NCBI RefSeq assembly: GCF_046297595.1
Contig: NZ_JBKBHT010000003.1
Coordinates: 1-64,000, forward strand
From: Ferrovibrio sp046297595
GTDB taxonomy: Bacteria > Pseudomonadota > Alphaproteobacteria > Ferrovibrionales > Ferrovibrionaceae
DNA length: 64,000 nt
Reading direction: 5' to 3'
In this document: one piece after another, positions 43,176 through 52,387 of the stretch
Numbering within the stretch: position 1 is the first letter of the stretch
Layout: each line of letters starts with the position of its first letter
Program-made: the position numbers and the translations under genes
Notes under the pieces: generated by a model
Databases searched by the model: none
What the model saw: the letters and a program-made list of their open reading frames with translations, nothing else
What the model was told of the DNA's origin: nothing

Positions 43176-44555
43176 ATGCCTCGCTTCCTGCTGCGCCATG
43201 CCCTGCTGCCCGACGGCTGGCACGACGACGTGCTGGTGACCATCGACACGGCCGGCCTAATCGACGCCGTGATGCCGGCGCAGACGGCCGCCGATGCCGT
43301 GCTACTGGACGGCCCGGTGCTGCCCGGCCTTGCTAACCTGCACAGCCATGCCTTCCAGCGCGCCATGGCCGGACTGGCGGAGCGCAGCGGAGCAGGCGCG
43401 GACAGTTTCTGGACCTGGCGTGAAACGATGTATCGCTTTGCGGCGAAGCTGACGCCCGCCGATATCGAGGCCATCGCCAGCCAGCTCTATGCCGAGATGC
43501 TGGAAGCCGGTTTCACTGCCGTGGCCGAATTCCACTACGTGCATCACCAGGCCGACGGCACGCCCTATGACGATCCGGCCGAGCTGAGCTGGCGCATCCT
43601 GGCTGCCGCCGAGGCCAGCGGCATCGGCCTGACCCATCTGCCGGTGCTGTATCGGTATGGCGGTTTCGGCCAGCGCGAGCCGCAGCCGCGCCAGCGCCGT
43701 TTCCTGCACGACAGCGACGCCTATGCCGCGCTGTTGCAGAAACTGGCGCCGGCCTTCCGTGATCGACACGACCGTCGGCTGGGCATCGCGCCGCATTCCC
43801 TGCGCGCCCTCTCGCCCGAGATGCTGCGCGCGGCGCTGACCGCGCTGGACGGCATCGATGCCACGGCGCCGGTGCATATCCACATCGCCGAACAGATCGC
43901 CGAAGTGGACGAATGTCTGGCCTGGAGCGGACGGCGGCCAGTGGACTGGCTGCTGGACCAGGGCCATGTGAACGCGCGCTGGTGCCTGGTGCATGCCACG
44001 CATCTGACGCCGGGCGAAACGCTGCGGCTGGCGCAGAGCGGCGCGGTGGCGGGCCTGTGCCCCACCACGGAAGCCAATCTGGGCGACGGCCTGTTTCCCG
44101 CCGTGGATTACATGGCGGCCGGCGGGGCAATCGGCATCGGCTCGGACAGCCATATCAGCGTGGATGCGGCCGAAGACCTGCGCCTGCTGGAATACGGCCA
44201 GCGCCTGGTTCGGCGCAGCCGCAACCTGCTGGCCGGTGGGCCGGAGCGGTCGACCGGGCAGCGGCTGTTCGAAGCCGCCGCGACCGGCGGCGCGCAGGCC
44301 CTGGGCCAGCCGATGGGGAGGATTGCCGTAGGGCAGCGCGCCGATTTTGTGCTGCTGGACGGCGAGACGCCGACGCTGGCGGCGCGCCACGGCGATGCCG
44401 TGCTGGACAGCTGGATCTTCGCGGGCCAGCGCCGGCCGATGATCCGCGAGGTCTGGGTCGGCGGCCGGCGCGTGGTGGAACAGGGCCGGCATGTCCGCGC
44501 CGGCGAATTCGCCGCGCGCTATCGCCAGACCTTACGCCGCCTGATCGAGGAATGA
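43176..44555 (+). CDS. hutF: Formimidoylglutamate deiminase
   Basis: Amidohydrolase-superfamily enzyme of 459 residues that converts N-formimino-glutamate to N-formylglutamate, the branch of histidine degradation found in Pseudomonas and many Alphaproteobacteria. Key segments are 'LANLHSHAFQRAMAGLAER', 'EFHYVHHQADG', 'HIHIAEQIAEVDECLAWSG' and 'GIGSDSHISVDAAEDLRLLEYGQRL'. ATG 43176 follows GGGAGACCCCGTC and matches the family start. The 3' end overlaps the convergent argE gene by 24 bp. Confidence 0.96.
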   Translation: MPRFLLRHALLPDGWHDDVLVTIDTAGLIDAVMPAQTAADAVLLDGPVLPGLANLHSHAFQRAMAGLAERSGAGADSFWTWRETMYRFAAKLTPADIEAIASQLYAEMLEAGFTAVAEFHYVHHQADGTPYDDPAELSWRILAAAEASGIGLTHLPVLYRYGGFGQREPQPRQRRFLHDSDAYAALLQKLAPAFRDRHDRRLGIAPHSLRALSPEMLRAALTALDGIDATAPVHIHIAEQIAEVDECLAWSGRRPVDWLLDQGHVNARWCLVHATHLTPGETLRLAQSGAVAGLCPTTEANLGDGLFPAVDYMAAGGAIGIGSDSHISVDAAEDLRLLEYGQRLVRRSRNLLAGGPERSTGQRLFEAAATGGAQALGQPMGRIAVGQRADFVLLDGETPTLAARHGDAVLDSWIFAGQRRPMIREVWVGGRRVVEQGRHVRAGEFAARYRQTLRRLIEE

Positions 44556-45758
44556 GCGGCTGCCGCCATCGCGGCAGAAGGCGATCAGCCGGTGCAGGAA
44601 GGCCTCGCCCTCGGCCACTTGGCTGAGCTCGATATATTCGTCGGGCTTATGCGCCTCGCGGATATTGCCCGGGCCGCAGACCACGGCGGGGATCCCACCG
44701 ACATGGAAAATGCCGGCCTCGGTGCCGTAGGACACCGCCTGGGTGCGATTCTGCCCGGCCAGTTTCAGGGCCAGCGTCTCGGCCGGATTGTCGCCGACAG
44801 GCAGGAAGGCCGGCACATGGGCCACCACCTGCGTGTCGACGCCCGCCTGCGCATGGATGCGTTTCATGCCGGGCTCAAGCTGTTCGGTGGCGTAGCGCTT
44901 CACGGCCTCGACGATGGCGTGATCGTGCTCGGGCTTCACCGCGCGGATATCCCACACAAGCTTGCATTCGCGGGCCAGAATGTTGCGCGCCGTGCCGCCA
45001 TGGATCTCGCCCACCGTGATGGTGGTATAGGGCGGCTCGAAACGCGGATCGCAATATTCGGGCTTCTGGTATTCGCGCTGGATGCGGTTCATCTCGGCGA
45101 TCAGTTCGCCAGCCACCTGGATGGCATTGACGCCCTGATGCGTGGCCGAGGAATGCGCCTCGAAACCATGCACGGTGGTGTTACAGGCACAAACGCTTTT
45201 ATGCGCGTTCACCACCTGCATCTCGGTTGGCTCGCCGATGATGGCGAGCCTGGGCGCCGGCCCGCCCTGCTTGACGAAATCGACGATGCCATGCACGCCG
45301 AGGCAGCCGACTTCCTCGTCATAGGAAAAGGCGAAATGCAGCGGCACGCTGAGCGGCTGGTTGAGCATTTCGGGCAACAGCGCCAGGCAAAGCGCGATGA
45401 AGCTTTTCATGTCGGATGTGCCGCGGCCATACAGCCGGCTGCCGCGCTGCACCACCTTGAACGGATCGCTGGTCCAGGGCTGGCCATCCACCGGCACAAC
45501 ATCGGTGTGGCCAGACAGCACTATGCCGCCCACATCACGCGGGCCGATGGTGGCATAGAGATTGGCCTTCCTGCCGGTGGAGTCGTAGATCTTGTCGCTG
45601 GCGACGCCGTGCTGTGCGAGATACGCGGCGATATCGTCGATCAGCGCGAGATTGGACAGCCGGCTGGTGGTATCGAACGCGATCAGGCGTTCGATCCAGT
45701 CGAGGGCGGCCTGGCTGGGATTCTTCGTCGGGGGAGTTTTGGTCTGGATATCCGTCAT
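44532..45758 (-). CDS. argE: Acetylornithine deacetylase
   Basis: M20-family zinc hydrolase of 408 residues. 'SGHTDVVPVDGQPW' with the first His-Asp, 'GRGTSDMKSFIAL', 'SYDEEVGCLG' with the catalytic Glu pair, and 'GGTARNILAREC' match ArgE, which releases ornithine from N-acetylornithine. Some alphaproteobacterial members of this branch act on other N-acylated amino acids. It follows folE in the same direction by 43 bp. Confidence 0.92.
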   Translation of the reverse strand: MTDIQTKTPPTKNPSQAALDWIERLIAFDTTSRLSNLALIDDIAAYLAQHGVASDKIYDSTGRKANLYATIGPRDVGGIVLSGHTDVVPVDGQPWTSDPFKVVQRGSRLYGRGTSDMKSFIALCLALLPEMLNQPLSVPLHFAFSYDEEVGCLGVHGIVDFVKQGGPAPRLAIIGEPTEMQVVNAHKSVCACNTTVHGFEAHSSATHQGVNAIQVAGELIAEMNRIQREYQKPEYCDPRFEPPYTTITVGEIHGGTARNILARECKLVWDIRAVKPEHDHAIVEAVKRYATEQLEPGMKRIHAQAGVDTQVVAHVPAFLPVGDNPAETLALKLAGQNRTQAVSYGTEAGIFHVGGIPAVVCGPGNIREAHKPDEYIELSQVAEGEAFLHRLIAFCRDGGSRSFLDQAA

Positions 45759-45801
45759 CCAGCCGGTTTAGGGCCGGATGACGGCGCGGTCAATGGCGCG
45801 A

Positions 45802-46464
45802 TCAGTCGTCCCCGCCGCTGCGGCGCTGGCCGGCGCCACCGATCATGGCGAGGAATTCAGACCGGGTGCGCGGGTCGTCGCGGAAAGCACCCAGCATGCG
45901 GCTGGTGACCATGGTGACGCCCGGCTTGCGGATGCCGCGGGTGGTCATGCACTGGTGCGCGGCCTCGATCACCACGGCGACGCCGCGCGGCTGCAGCACG
46001 GCCTGCAGCGTGTTGGCGACCTGGGCGGTAAGCTTTTCCTGGATCTGCAGGCGCTTGGCGTAGACCTCGATCACGCGGGCCAGCTTGGAGATGCCGACCA
46101 CGCGCTTGCCCGGCAGATAGGCGACATGGGCCTTGCCGATGATCGGCACCATGTGGTGCTCGCAATGGCTTTCCAGCCGGATGTCGCGCAGCACGACCAT
46201 CTCGTCGTAGCCGTCGGTTTCCTCAAACGTCCGCTCCAGCATGCCAACCGGATCCTCGTCATAGCCGGCGAAGAATTCCTCATAGGAGCGCACAACGCGG
46301 TCGGGCGTGCCGACCAGGCCTTCGCGGTCCGGGTCGTCGCCGGCCCAGCGGATCAGCGTGCGGACAGCCGCCTCCGCTTCTTCGCGGCTGGGGCGTTGGG
46401 TCTTGCTTTCGTCATTCGCCTTCACGAAGGACGGCAGGCTTCCGGTCTTGGCCACACTGCTCAC
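45802..46464 (-). CDS. folE: GTP cyclohydrolase I
   Basis: FolE of 220 residues, first step of tetrahydrofolate synthesis. The zinc and active-site segment 'ESHCEHHMVPIIGKAHVAYLP' (Cys and two His) and 'AAHQCMTTRGIRKPGVTMVTS' with the third zinc Cys are complete. This is a type IA enzyme. It lies between apaG and argE on the minus strand. Confidence 0.97.
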   Translation of the reverse strand: MSSVAKTGSLPSFVKANDESKTQRPSREEAEAAVRTLIRWAGDDPDREGLVGTPDRVVRSYEEFFAGYDEDPVGMLERTFEETDGYDEMVVLRDIRLESHCEHHMVPIIGKAHVAYLPGKRVVGISKLARVIEVYAKRLQIQEKLTAQVANTLQAVLQPRGVAVVIEAAHQCMTTRGIRKPGVTMVTSRMLGAFRDDPRTRSEFLAMIGGAGQRRSGGDD

Positions 46465-46542
46465 GGCGATGCTCCTGTTTCTGTCGTCTGCCGTTTTCTA
46501 CGCATGTCGGAGCGCCGTGGACCAATCCCCGGCGCAAAATTT

Positions 46543-46935
46543 TCAGTTCACCCGCCGCGCCTCATGGGGGCTGTCCAGCGAGAAGGCCGGGATCGCGACG
46601 TCGAACTGTTCGCCGGATTCACTGACCATCTGGTAAGTGCCGACCATGAAACCGGACGGCGTGGGCAGCGGCGTGCCGCTGGTATATTCGAAACTGTCGC
46701 CGGGCCCCAGCACCGGCTGTTCGCCCACTACGCCCGGCCCGCGCACCTCCTGCACCCGGCCGCGTGCATCGGTGATCTTCCAGTAGCGGCTGCGCAGTTG
46801 CACGGTGTTGCTGCCGCTATTCTCGATCTTCACGTTGTAGGCCCAGACGAAATAATTCTCGTCGGGCGAGGACTGCTCGTCGAGATAGATCGGCTGTACC
46901 GTGACCGAAATATTATGCGTGGTCGTGTGATACAT
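46543..46935 (-). CDS. apaG: ApaG protein
   Basis: ApaG of 130 residues, a fibronectin-III-like beta sandwich: 'PIYLDEQSSPDENYFVWAYNVKIENSG', 'RSRYWKITDARGRVQEVRGPGVVGEQPVLGPGDSFEYTSG'. It is linked to cobalt/magnesium tolerance and diadenosine tetraphosphate levels, but the biochemical role is unclear. ATG 46935 is the family start. In Alphaproteobacteria it is often near metZ, as here (1.4 kb). Confidence 0.95.
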   Translation of the reverse strand: MYHTTTHNISVTVQPIYLDEQSSPDENYFVWAYNVKIENSGSNTVQLRSRYWKITDARGRVQEVRGPGVVGEQPVLGPGDSFEYTSGTPLPTPSGFMVGTYQMVSESGEQFDVAIPAFSLDSPHEARRVN

Positions 46936-47085
46936 GGCTGAACTCCGGGCCCGGCCGGCACGGGATTGCCGGAAAAGCCGTACCGGAAATATTAGGAGCG
47001 ATGGCCGGAATGTCCAGCCAGCCGCCTCCATGAGGGCGGAAAACCGGGATTCTGCCAACCGAGACAGAAGCCCAGAAACGGCAAC

Positions 47086-47107
47086 GGCCGCCCCTTTCGG
47101 GGCGGCC
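47086..47107 (-). terminator. Terminator-like hairpin after the OmpA gene
   Basis: GGCCGCCCC (47086-47094) pairs with GGGGCGGCC (47099-47107), four-base loop, 26 bp downstream of the OmpA-family stop. The following T-run is poor (GTTGCCGTTTCTG), so it may need Rho or serve as a 3' stabiliser. Confidence 0.6.
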
Positions 47108-47133
47108 GCGCCATGTAGCTGTAACCGCCGGAA

Positions 47134-48189
47134 TTACTTGCGCAGGAAGATCTGCGCGTTGCGGTTTTCGTCGTTGCGGACGCCATCGGCGGTCGGCACA
47201 CGCGGCTTGTTCTCGCCGTTGGCCACCGTCTGGATCGAGCCCTGGGCAATGCCCTTCTGGCGCAGATAGGCCGCCACGGCATCGGCACGACGCTGCGACA
47301 GGCGCTGGTTGTAGGCATCGGCGCCCGAGCGGTCGGCGTTGCCTTCGATCCGCACGTTGGTCATGCCGGTCGCACGGTAATCGGCGATGGCGCGGTCAAG
47401 CACCTGGGTCGCCACCGGGCTGAGGTCCGACTTGTCGAAGGCGAAGAACACGATGTAGGTCTCCGGCAGACGCGGAGCCGGAGCCGGCGCAGCGGCCGGT
47501 GCGGGGGCCGGCGGCGGAGGCGGCGGCGGAGCGGCAACGGCCGGCTGCGGCTTGGGGGCCGGAGCGCCGAAGCGGTAGGTCAGGCCCAGCATCACGGTGT
47601 GAATCTGGTTGCCGCCATCGACGGTAACGCCAGCCGTGCTGGTCGAGAACTTGGTGTCGCCGAGATACTGGTAGCGATAATCGGCGCTCAGCAGCCAGTT
47701 GTTATCCAAAGCATACCACAGACCGGCAATACCCTGGGCCGCCCAGGTGTTATCGTTGTCATCGATCACGGTGGTGTTCACGGTGGCGTCGGTGGAGACC
47801 CGGGCATAACCCAGGCCCAAGCCCAGGTAGGGGCTCCAGTTGCTGGCCGGCATGAAGTCATACAGCACATTGGCGAACGCGCTGTACATCTTGGCGTCAC
47901 CGCCGGACGTTGCACCGCCATTGGCGCCGTCAACATCCCAGCTGTTGTAGCCAAGTTCGAGTTCAGGGCGCCAGCCATTGCCGAACGCATAACCACCCTT
48001 CAGCACGCCGGCCCAGCCGGTATCGAATTCGAGCGTGGTGATCGCGCCGGCACCTTTGACATCGGCATCCTCGAACCAGGAGGCGCCGGCACCAATGCCG
48101 ACATAGGGGCCGCTGGCCTGCGCAAATGCCGGAGCCGACGACAGAACCGCCAGAGCGGCGCCGGCCAGCAGAGCGACACGAATCTTCAT
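47134..48189 (-). CDS. OmpA family outer membrane protein
   Basis: A 351-residue outer-membrane protein. A signal peptide ('MKIRVALLAGAALAVLSSAPAFAQA') is followed by an eight-stranded beta-barrel (about 25-215, 'GPYVGIGAGASWFED' to 'MLGLTYRFG'), a Pro/Ala linker (about 216-250) and a peptidoglycan-binding OmpA domain with 'FFAFDKSDLSPVATQVLDRAI', 'IEGNADRSGADAYNQRLSQRRADAV'. It anchors the outer membrane to the wall. The start follows GAGGAGATTCCC. Confidence 0.95.
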   Translation of the reverse strand: MKIRVALLAGAALAVLSSAPAFAQASGPYVGIGAGASWFEDADVKGAGAITTLEFDTGWAGVLKGGYAFGNGWRPELELGYNSWDVDGANGGATSGGDAKMYSAFANVLYDFMPASNWSPYLGLGLGYARVSTDATVNTTVIDDNDNTWAAQGIAGLWYALDNNWLLSADYRYQYLGDTKFSTSTAGVTVDGGNQIHTVMLGLTYRFGAPAPKPQPAVAAPPPPPPPAPAPAAAPAPAPRLPETYIVFFAFDKSDLSPVATQVLDRAIADYRATGMTNVRIEGNADRSGADAYNQRLSQRRADAVAAYLRQKGIAQGSIQTVANGENKPRVPTADGVRNDENRNAQIFLRK

Positions 48190-48338
48190 GGGAATCTCCT
48201 CAAAATTGGATGGGCGCCGCGACCGCGACCCCTGAAGTCTCAACCCCACGGCGACTATAACAGCAGCTTTCGGGATTCGCCTAACCCGAGGCAACGAGTC
48301 GACCGGAAAATAGCCTCCTGTGGCAGATCGGCAACAGA

Positions 48339-49553
48339 TCAGGCCGCTTTTTCAAGGGCCTGACGCAAATCATCCAGCAGATCCCGCCAGTCTTCCAGGC
48401 CCACCGACAGCCGCAGCAGGTCCTCGCCGATGCCCAGCCGGGCACGTTCTTCCGGGCTCAACCTCTGGTGTGTGGTTGTGGCCGGATGGGTGATCAGGCT
48501 TTTGGAGTCTCCCAGATTATTCGAGATATCCACCAATTCCAGGGCATTCAGCATACGGAATGCGCCTGCTTTCCCGCCTTTGGGGCGCAGGGCCAGCATG
48601 TTGCCGCCGGCACTCATCTGGTGCATCGCCAATGCGTGCTGGGGGTGGTCGGCCCGGCCGGGATACAGCAGGGCCGGCACATTCGTCGGCGCCGCCAGGC
48701 CTGGGTGGCCCGCCAGGGCATCTGCCAACCGAGAGGCGTTCTCTACCTGGCGAGACACTCGTAATTCAAGAGTCTCCAACCCTTTGAGCATGACCCAGGC
48801 ATTGAACGGGCTGAGCGCTGGGCCGGTATGGCGCAGATAGGGGGTCAATTCGTTGGTGACGAAATCCTGACTACCCAATACCACGCCGCCCAGGCAGCGG
48901 CCCTGGCCGTCGATATGTTTGGTGGCCGAGTAGACTACGATATCGGCGCCGAGCTGCAGCGGCTTCTGCAGCATCGGGGTGGCGAAGACATTGTCGACCA
49001 CCACGCGGGCGCCGACCTTGTGCGCCAGTTCGGCCACGGCCGGCAGGTCGATCACTTCCAGCGTGGGATTGGACGGCGTTTCCAGAAAAACGGCGCGGGT
49101 GCGTGCATTGATCGCCTGTTCCCAAGCCGACAGGTCGGTCCCGTCGATCAGATGCGTCCTGATACCAAAGCGCGGCAGCAATTCCTCGACGATGTAACGG
49201 CAGGATCCGAACACCGCGCGGGCTGAAACCACTTCATCGCCGGCCTTGAGCTGACACATCAGCGCCGCGTTGACCGCCGCCATGCCGCTGGCCGTGGCAC
49301 GCGCCGCCTCGGCGCCTTCCAGTAGGGCCATGCGGCGCTCGAACATTTCCACCGTGGGGTTGCCGAAACGGCTGTAGACGAAGCCGGGCTGCTCGTTCTT
49401 GAAGCGGGCCTCGGCGGCTTCGGCGCTGTCGTAGCAGAAGCCCGAGGTCATGAAGATCGCTTCCGAGGTTTCGCCGAACCCGCTGCGCATCGTGCCGCCG
49501 CGCACAAGCTGCGTGGCCGGACGCCAGGTGGAAGTCTTTTTGCTGTCGCTCAT
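48339..49553 (-). CDS. metZ: O-succinylhomoserine sulfhydrylase
   Basis: PLP enzyme of 404 residues of the Cys/Met metabolism family. PLP is bound by Lys212 in 'YSATKHIDGQGRCLGG'; 'GMAAVNAALMCQLKAGD' and 'GSCRYIVEELLPRFGI' match MetZ, which forms homocysteine from O-succinyl-homoserine and sulfide. Regulation by a SAM-II riboswitch upstream supports a methionine role. Minus strand, 149 bp upstream of the OmpA gene. Confidence 0.95.
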   Translation of the reverse strand: MSDSKKTSTWRPATQLVRGGTMRSGFGETSEAIFMTSGFCYDSAEAAEARFKNEQPGFVYSRFGNPTVEMFERRMALLEGAEAARATASGMAAVNAALMCQLKAGDEVVSARAVFGSCRYIVEELLPRFGIRTHLIDGTDLSAWEQAINARTRAVFLETPSNPTLEVIDLPAVAELAHKVGARVVVDNVFATPMLQKPLQLGADIVVYSATKHIDGQGRCLGGVVLGSQDFVTNELTPYLRHTGPALSPFNAWVMLKGLETLELRVSRQVENASRLADALAGHPGLAAPTNVPALLYPGRADHPQHALAMHQMSAGGNMLALRPKGGKAGAFRMLNALELVDISNNLGDSKSLITHPATTTHQRLSPEERARLGIGEDLLRLSVGLEDWRDLLDDLRQALEKAA

Positions 49554-49594
49554 CGCGTGTCGTCCTCTGGTCCGATATCAACGAAACCGGGGCC

Positions 49595-49631
49595 AAAAAA
49601 CAAAAAACCCCGGCGCCGCAGGCCCGGGGTT
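49595..49631 (-). terminator. Intrinsic terminator in the metZ leader
   Basis: On the minus strand AACCCCGG (49624-49631) pairs with CCGGGGTT (49606-49613), then U-rich TTTTTTGTTTTTTGG. It begins 18 bp past the SAM-II core and ends 42 bp before metZ, in the position of a riboswitch-controlled attenuator. Confidence 0.85.
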
Positions 49632-49645
49632 CTGGATAAACCGCC

Positions 49646-49706
49646 CGACCTTTTAGCGGTTTGTTTTACGTGGTCCGCAAGCCGGTCGGCTCAAATCACC
49701 ACGAAT
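49646..49706 (-). promoter_or_regulatory. SAM-II riboswitch of metZ
   Basis: On the minus strand the leader holds the SAM-II core: CGTGGTGATTTGAGCCG, then ACCGGCTTGC, then CCACGTAAAACAAACC and GCTAAAAGG. CGTGG pairs with CCACG, and the AAA-rich strand with GCTAAAAGG gives the H-type pseudoknot that binds S-adenosylmethionine. In this class SAM usually hides the ribosome-binding site; here a terminator follows instead. Confidence 0.9.
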
Positions 49707-49714
49707 GGTCAAGC

Positions 49715-49743
49715 GTGATACGGCGCGGCGGCGATGCCGTCAA
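49715..49743 (-). promoter_or_regulatory. Candidate promoter of metZ
   Basis: TTGACG (49738-49743), 17-bp spacer, TATCAC (49715-49720) on the minus strand. The expected start lies about 5 bp before the riboswitch, so the aptamer would open the transcript. Confidence 0.6.
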
Positions 49744-49758
49744 GCCTGATTCGGCGGG

Positions 49759-51144
49759 TCATCCCAGGGCGCGCAAGGCCTCGATGGCCGCCATCCGCCC
49801 CGACAGCCAGGCCCCGGCTGCCGACCCGGCCCAGTCGGGGGACGCAAACGCCTCGCCGGCAAACAGCACGCGGCTGCGGCCCGCCGCCGTGGTCAGCGGC
49901 CGGCCGGCATTGCGGCGGGCAATGGCGAAACCGGGCCGTGCGGCGGCGATGGCACCGCGGCTAAAGGGGTCCTGTCCCCAGCCGGAGGCGACGCCGCGCA
50001 CGAAGCGCCCGTCCACGGCATCGCCGAAGATGCGCCTGAGCTGGGCGCGGGCGGCCGCCACCATGGCCGCTTCGCCCTGCCCTTCCAGTTCGCGGGCATA
50101 GTCGCCACCGACAGTGGCAATCGCCACGGGCGTATCATGGGCATTCAAACGGAAACCAAACATGCGGCCGCCGCCATTGACCAGTACCTGCGTATTGGCA
50201 GGCGCGCTGAAGCTGCCGGCTTCGTAAAGCAGCGCGATGCGGTTGATCAGCCCCATGCTCATACGGCCGAGCGCCTCGCGCTGGGCGGCAGGCAGGGCCG
50301 GCTGGAACAGGATGCCGTCGCGTGCCGCCAGCACGCCGAGCGGTACGGTGACAATGCAGGCCTCGGCGCGCACCTGGCCCTCGGCGGTGGCCAGCGTGAC
50401 GCCGCTGTTGGCCCAGTCGATGCGTACCACCGGCTTGCCCAGCCAGACCGGCAGGCCGGCGGCATAATCGAGGGCCCAGGCGCCCAGGCCGCCAGGCAAC
50501 CAGGCATCGTTGCCCGTGCCCGACAAACGCGGTGCATCCAAAGCAGAAACCTGCGCGTATTCGACACCGACATGCAGCGGTCCGGCCATGGCGCGGGCCA
50601 GGCCGATCCAGTGCTGCGCGCCATTCACATCCAGTTTCGCCCGGCTGGCCAGCGCAACATCGGCGCGCAGGGTCTTGGCATCCAACAGGGCATCGTCGAG
50701 GCGGTCGTAGAGCAGGCCCAGCAGATCGTAATCCTCGGTGGTGGCATCGCGCAGGGTGCCGTCGCGGTCCCGGTCGAACAGCCAGAAATCGCCATCGTCG
50801 GTCTGTAGGGCGGTTTCGCGCCGGCGCATCTCGCCGGCCAGCGGATTGATGTCGGCCGATTTCAGGAAGGCCGCGCCAAGATCGGCGGGATGGCCCAGCC
50901 GCGTCGTATCGGTGAATGCACGGCCGCCGATGCGATCACGCGCCTCGATCACGGCGACATTGCGGCCGCGTTCCTGCAGCAGCCGCGCGGCCGACAGGCC
51001 GGCGATGCCGGCGCCGACGATGGCCACATCGACTTCGCCAGGCAAAGCACCCTGGGCGGATACGGTTGTCGGCCTGCCTAGCAGCGGCAGCGCCGCCATG
51101 GCCGCTGCGCCCTGGATCGTTTCACGACGGGTGACGCGTTTCAT
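49759..51144 (-). CDS. Tat-exported flavin monoamine oxidase family protein
   Basis: FAD amine oxidase of 461 residues. The twin-Arg signal 'VTRRETIQGAAAMAALPLLG' (about 4-23) predicts Tat export with the flavin bound. 'VAIVGAGIAGLSAARLL' is the FAD site near residue 41, 'RIGGRAFTDTTRLGHPADLGAAFL' the second motif, and 'LFAGEAFASPDWAGSAAGAWLSGRMAA' the C-terminal FAD segment. It fits monoamine or polyamine/amino-acid oxidases, and the substrate is unknown. ATG 51144 starts the Tat signal. Confidence 0.88.
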   Translation of the reverse strand: MKRVTRRETIQGAAAMAALPLLGRPTTVSAQGALPGEVDVAIVGAGIAGLSAARLLQERGRNVAVIEARDRIGGRAFTDTTRLGHPADLGAAFLKSADINPLAGEMRRRETALQTDDGDFWLFDRDRDGTLRDATTEDYDLLGLLYDRLDDALLDAKTLRADVALASRAKLDVNGAQHWIGLARAMAGPLHVGVEYAQVSALDAPRLSGTGNDAWLPGGLGAWALDYAAGLPVWLGKPVVRIDWANSGVTLATAEGQVRAEACIVTVPLGVLAARDGILFQPALPAAQREALGRMSMGLINRIALLYEAGSFSAPANTQVLVNGGGRMFGFRLNAHDTPVAIATVGGDYARELEGQGEAAMVAAARAQLRRIFGDAVDGRFVRGVASGWGQDPFSRGAIAAARPGFAIARRNAGRPLTTAAGRSRVLFAGEAFASPDWAGSAAGAWLSGRMAAIEALRALG

Positions 51145-51261
51145 CGCGCCATTATGCCGTGAGACGACTGGAAAGACCAAAATTTAAAGCCGGGCCGCGA
51201 GGCGGCCCGGCTTGGTCGTATCCTTCGGATGTCAGCGCCGAAGGAATGTCGGATACGACTG

Positions 51262-52308
51262 TTATTTCACCAGCAGTGCACGGCGCAATGCCGCGTTCGC
51301 CTGCGCGATGGCCGCAACCGTCGCCGGACTTTCAGCCAGGCCGTTCAGCATGACGAAGTCATGGATCGCACCATTGTAGCGCGTCGAGGTGACGCTCACG
51401 CCGGCTGCGATCAGCTTGCGGGCATAGGCTTCGCCTTCATCCCGCAGCAGGTCGTTCTCGGCGACAATCACCGTGGCTTCAGGCAAGCCGCGCAACTGTT
51501 CGACCGACGCCTTCAGCGGAAAGGCCAGTACGTCGTTGCGCACCTGGGCCGGCAGGTAGGCATCGAGGAAGAAATGCATCGCATTCGTCGTCAGCCACGG
51601 ACCGTTGCCGAAAGCGGTGTAGGAAACGTTCTGCGAGATATCGTCGGTCACCGGATAGAACAGCACCTGGTGGCTGATCTTCGGGCCACCGCGTTCCTTG
51701 GCCAGCAGCGTCACCGCCGCCGCCATGTTGCCGCCCGCCGAGTCACCGGCCACCGCGAGGCGGCTGCCATCGACATTGAGCGCTTTCGCATTCTCGACGA
51801 CATACTTCGTCGCCGCATAGGCCTCTTCGTTCGGCACCGGATACTTCACGTCCGGCGTGTTGCGGTAGTCGACGAAGACCACGGCGACACGGGCGCCCAC
51901 GGCGATCTCGCGGATCAGGCGGTCATGGGTGTCCTTGCCGCCGAGCATCCAGCCGCCGCCGTGGAAATACATCACCACTGGCAAGGCTTCGGCCACGCCT
52001 TCGGGCCGCACGATGCGCACATTCACGCTGCCCAGCGGGCCGGTGGGCAGGCTCAGGTCGCGGATATTGGCTGCCAGCTTGGCGACCGGACCGGCCTGGG
52101 CGCCGGACAGCACCTGGCGGGCGGCCTCGGGCGACAGGGTATAGATCGGCGGGCCGCCGGCAGCGCTTACGGCGTTGATGAAATTCTGGGTGACGGTATC
52201 CAGATTGGCTGCCTGGGCCTGGGCCGGCGACGAAACGGCAGCAGCCAGCAGGCCGGCAGCCAGCGCGGTGGAAGCGAGGATACGACGGGTATTCTGCAAC
52301 AGCGACAT
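51262..52308 (-). CDS. Secreted alpha/beta hydrolase (HSL-family esterase)
   Basis: Esterase/lipase of 348 residues. A Sec signal peptide ('ILASTALAAGLLAAAVSSPAQAQA', about 10-33) precedes the HSL-family oxyanion motif 'YFHGGGWMLGGKD', the nucleophile elbow 'GDSAGGNMAA', the acid around 'AENDLLRDEGE' and His in 'YNGAIHDFVMLN'. ATG 52308 gives the signal peptide; upstream in-frame codons run through the AT-rich regulatory region. Divergent from an OhrR-like regulator. Confidence 0.92.
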   Translation of the reverse strand: MSLLQNTRRILASTALAAGLLAAAVSSPAQAQAANLDTVTQNFINAVSAAGGPPIYTLSPEAARQVLSGAQAGPVAKLAANIRDLSLPTGPLGSVNVRIVRPEGVAEALPVVMYFHGGGWMLGGKDTHDRLIREIAVGARVAVVFVDYRNTPDVKYPVPNEEAYAATKYVVENAKALNVDGSRLAVAGDSAGGNMAAAVTLLAKERGGPKISHQVLFYPVTDDISQNVSYTAFGNGPWLTTNAMHFFLDAYLPAQVRNDVLAFPLKASVEQLRGLPEATVIVAENDLLRDEGEAYARKLIAAGVSVTSTRYNGAIHDFVMLNGLAESPATVAAIAQANAALRRALLVK

Positions 52309-52387
52309 GGTCTTAGCTCCTTGTTGGGGTGGCTGGTCCACCGTCGGGTGGGTCCAGATCCGTGCTCCGGATGGCCAATACATATCG

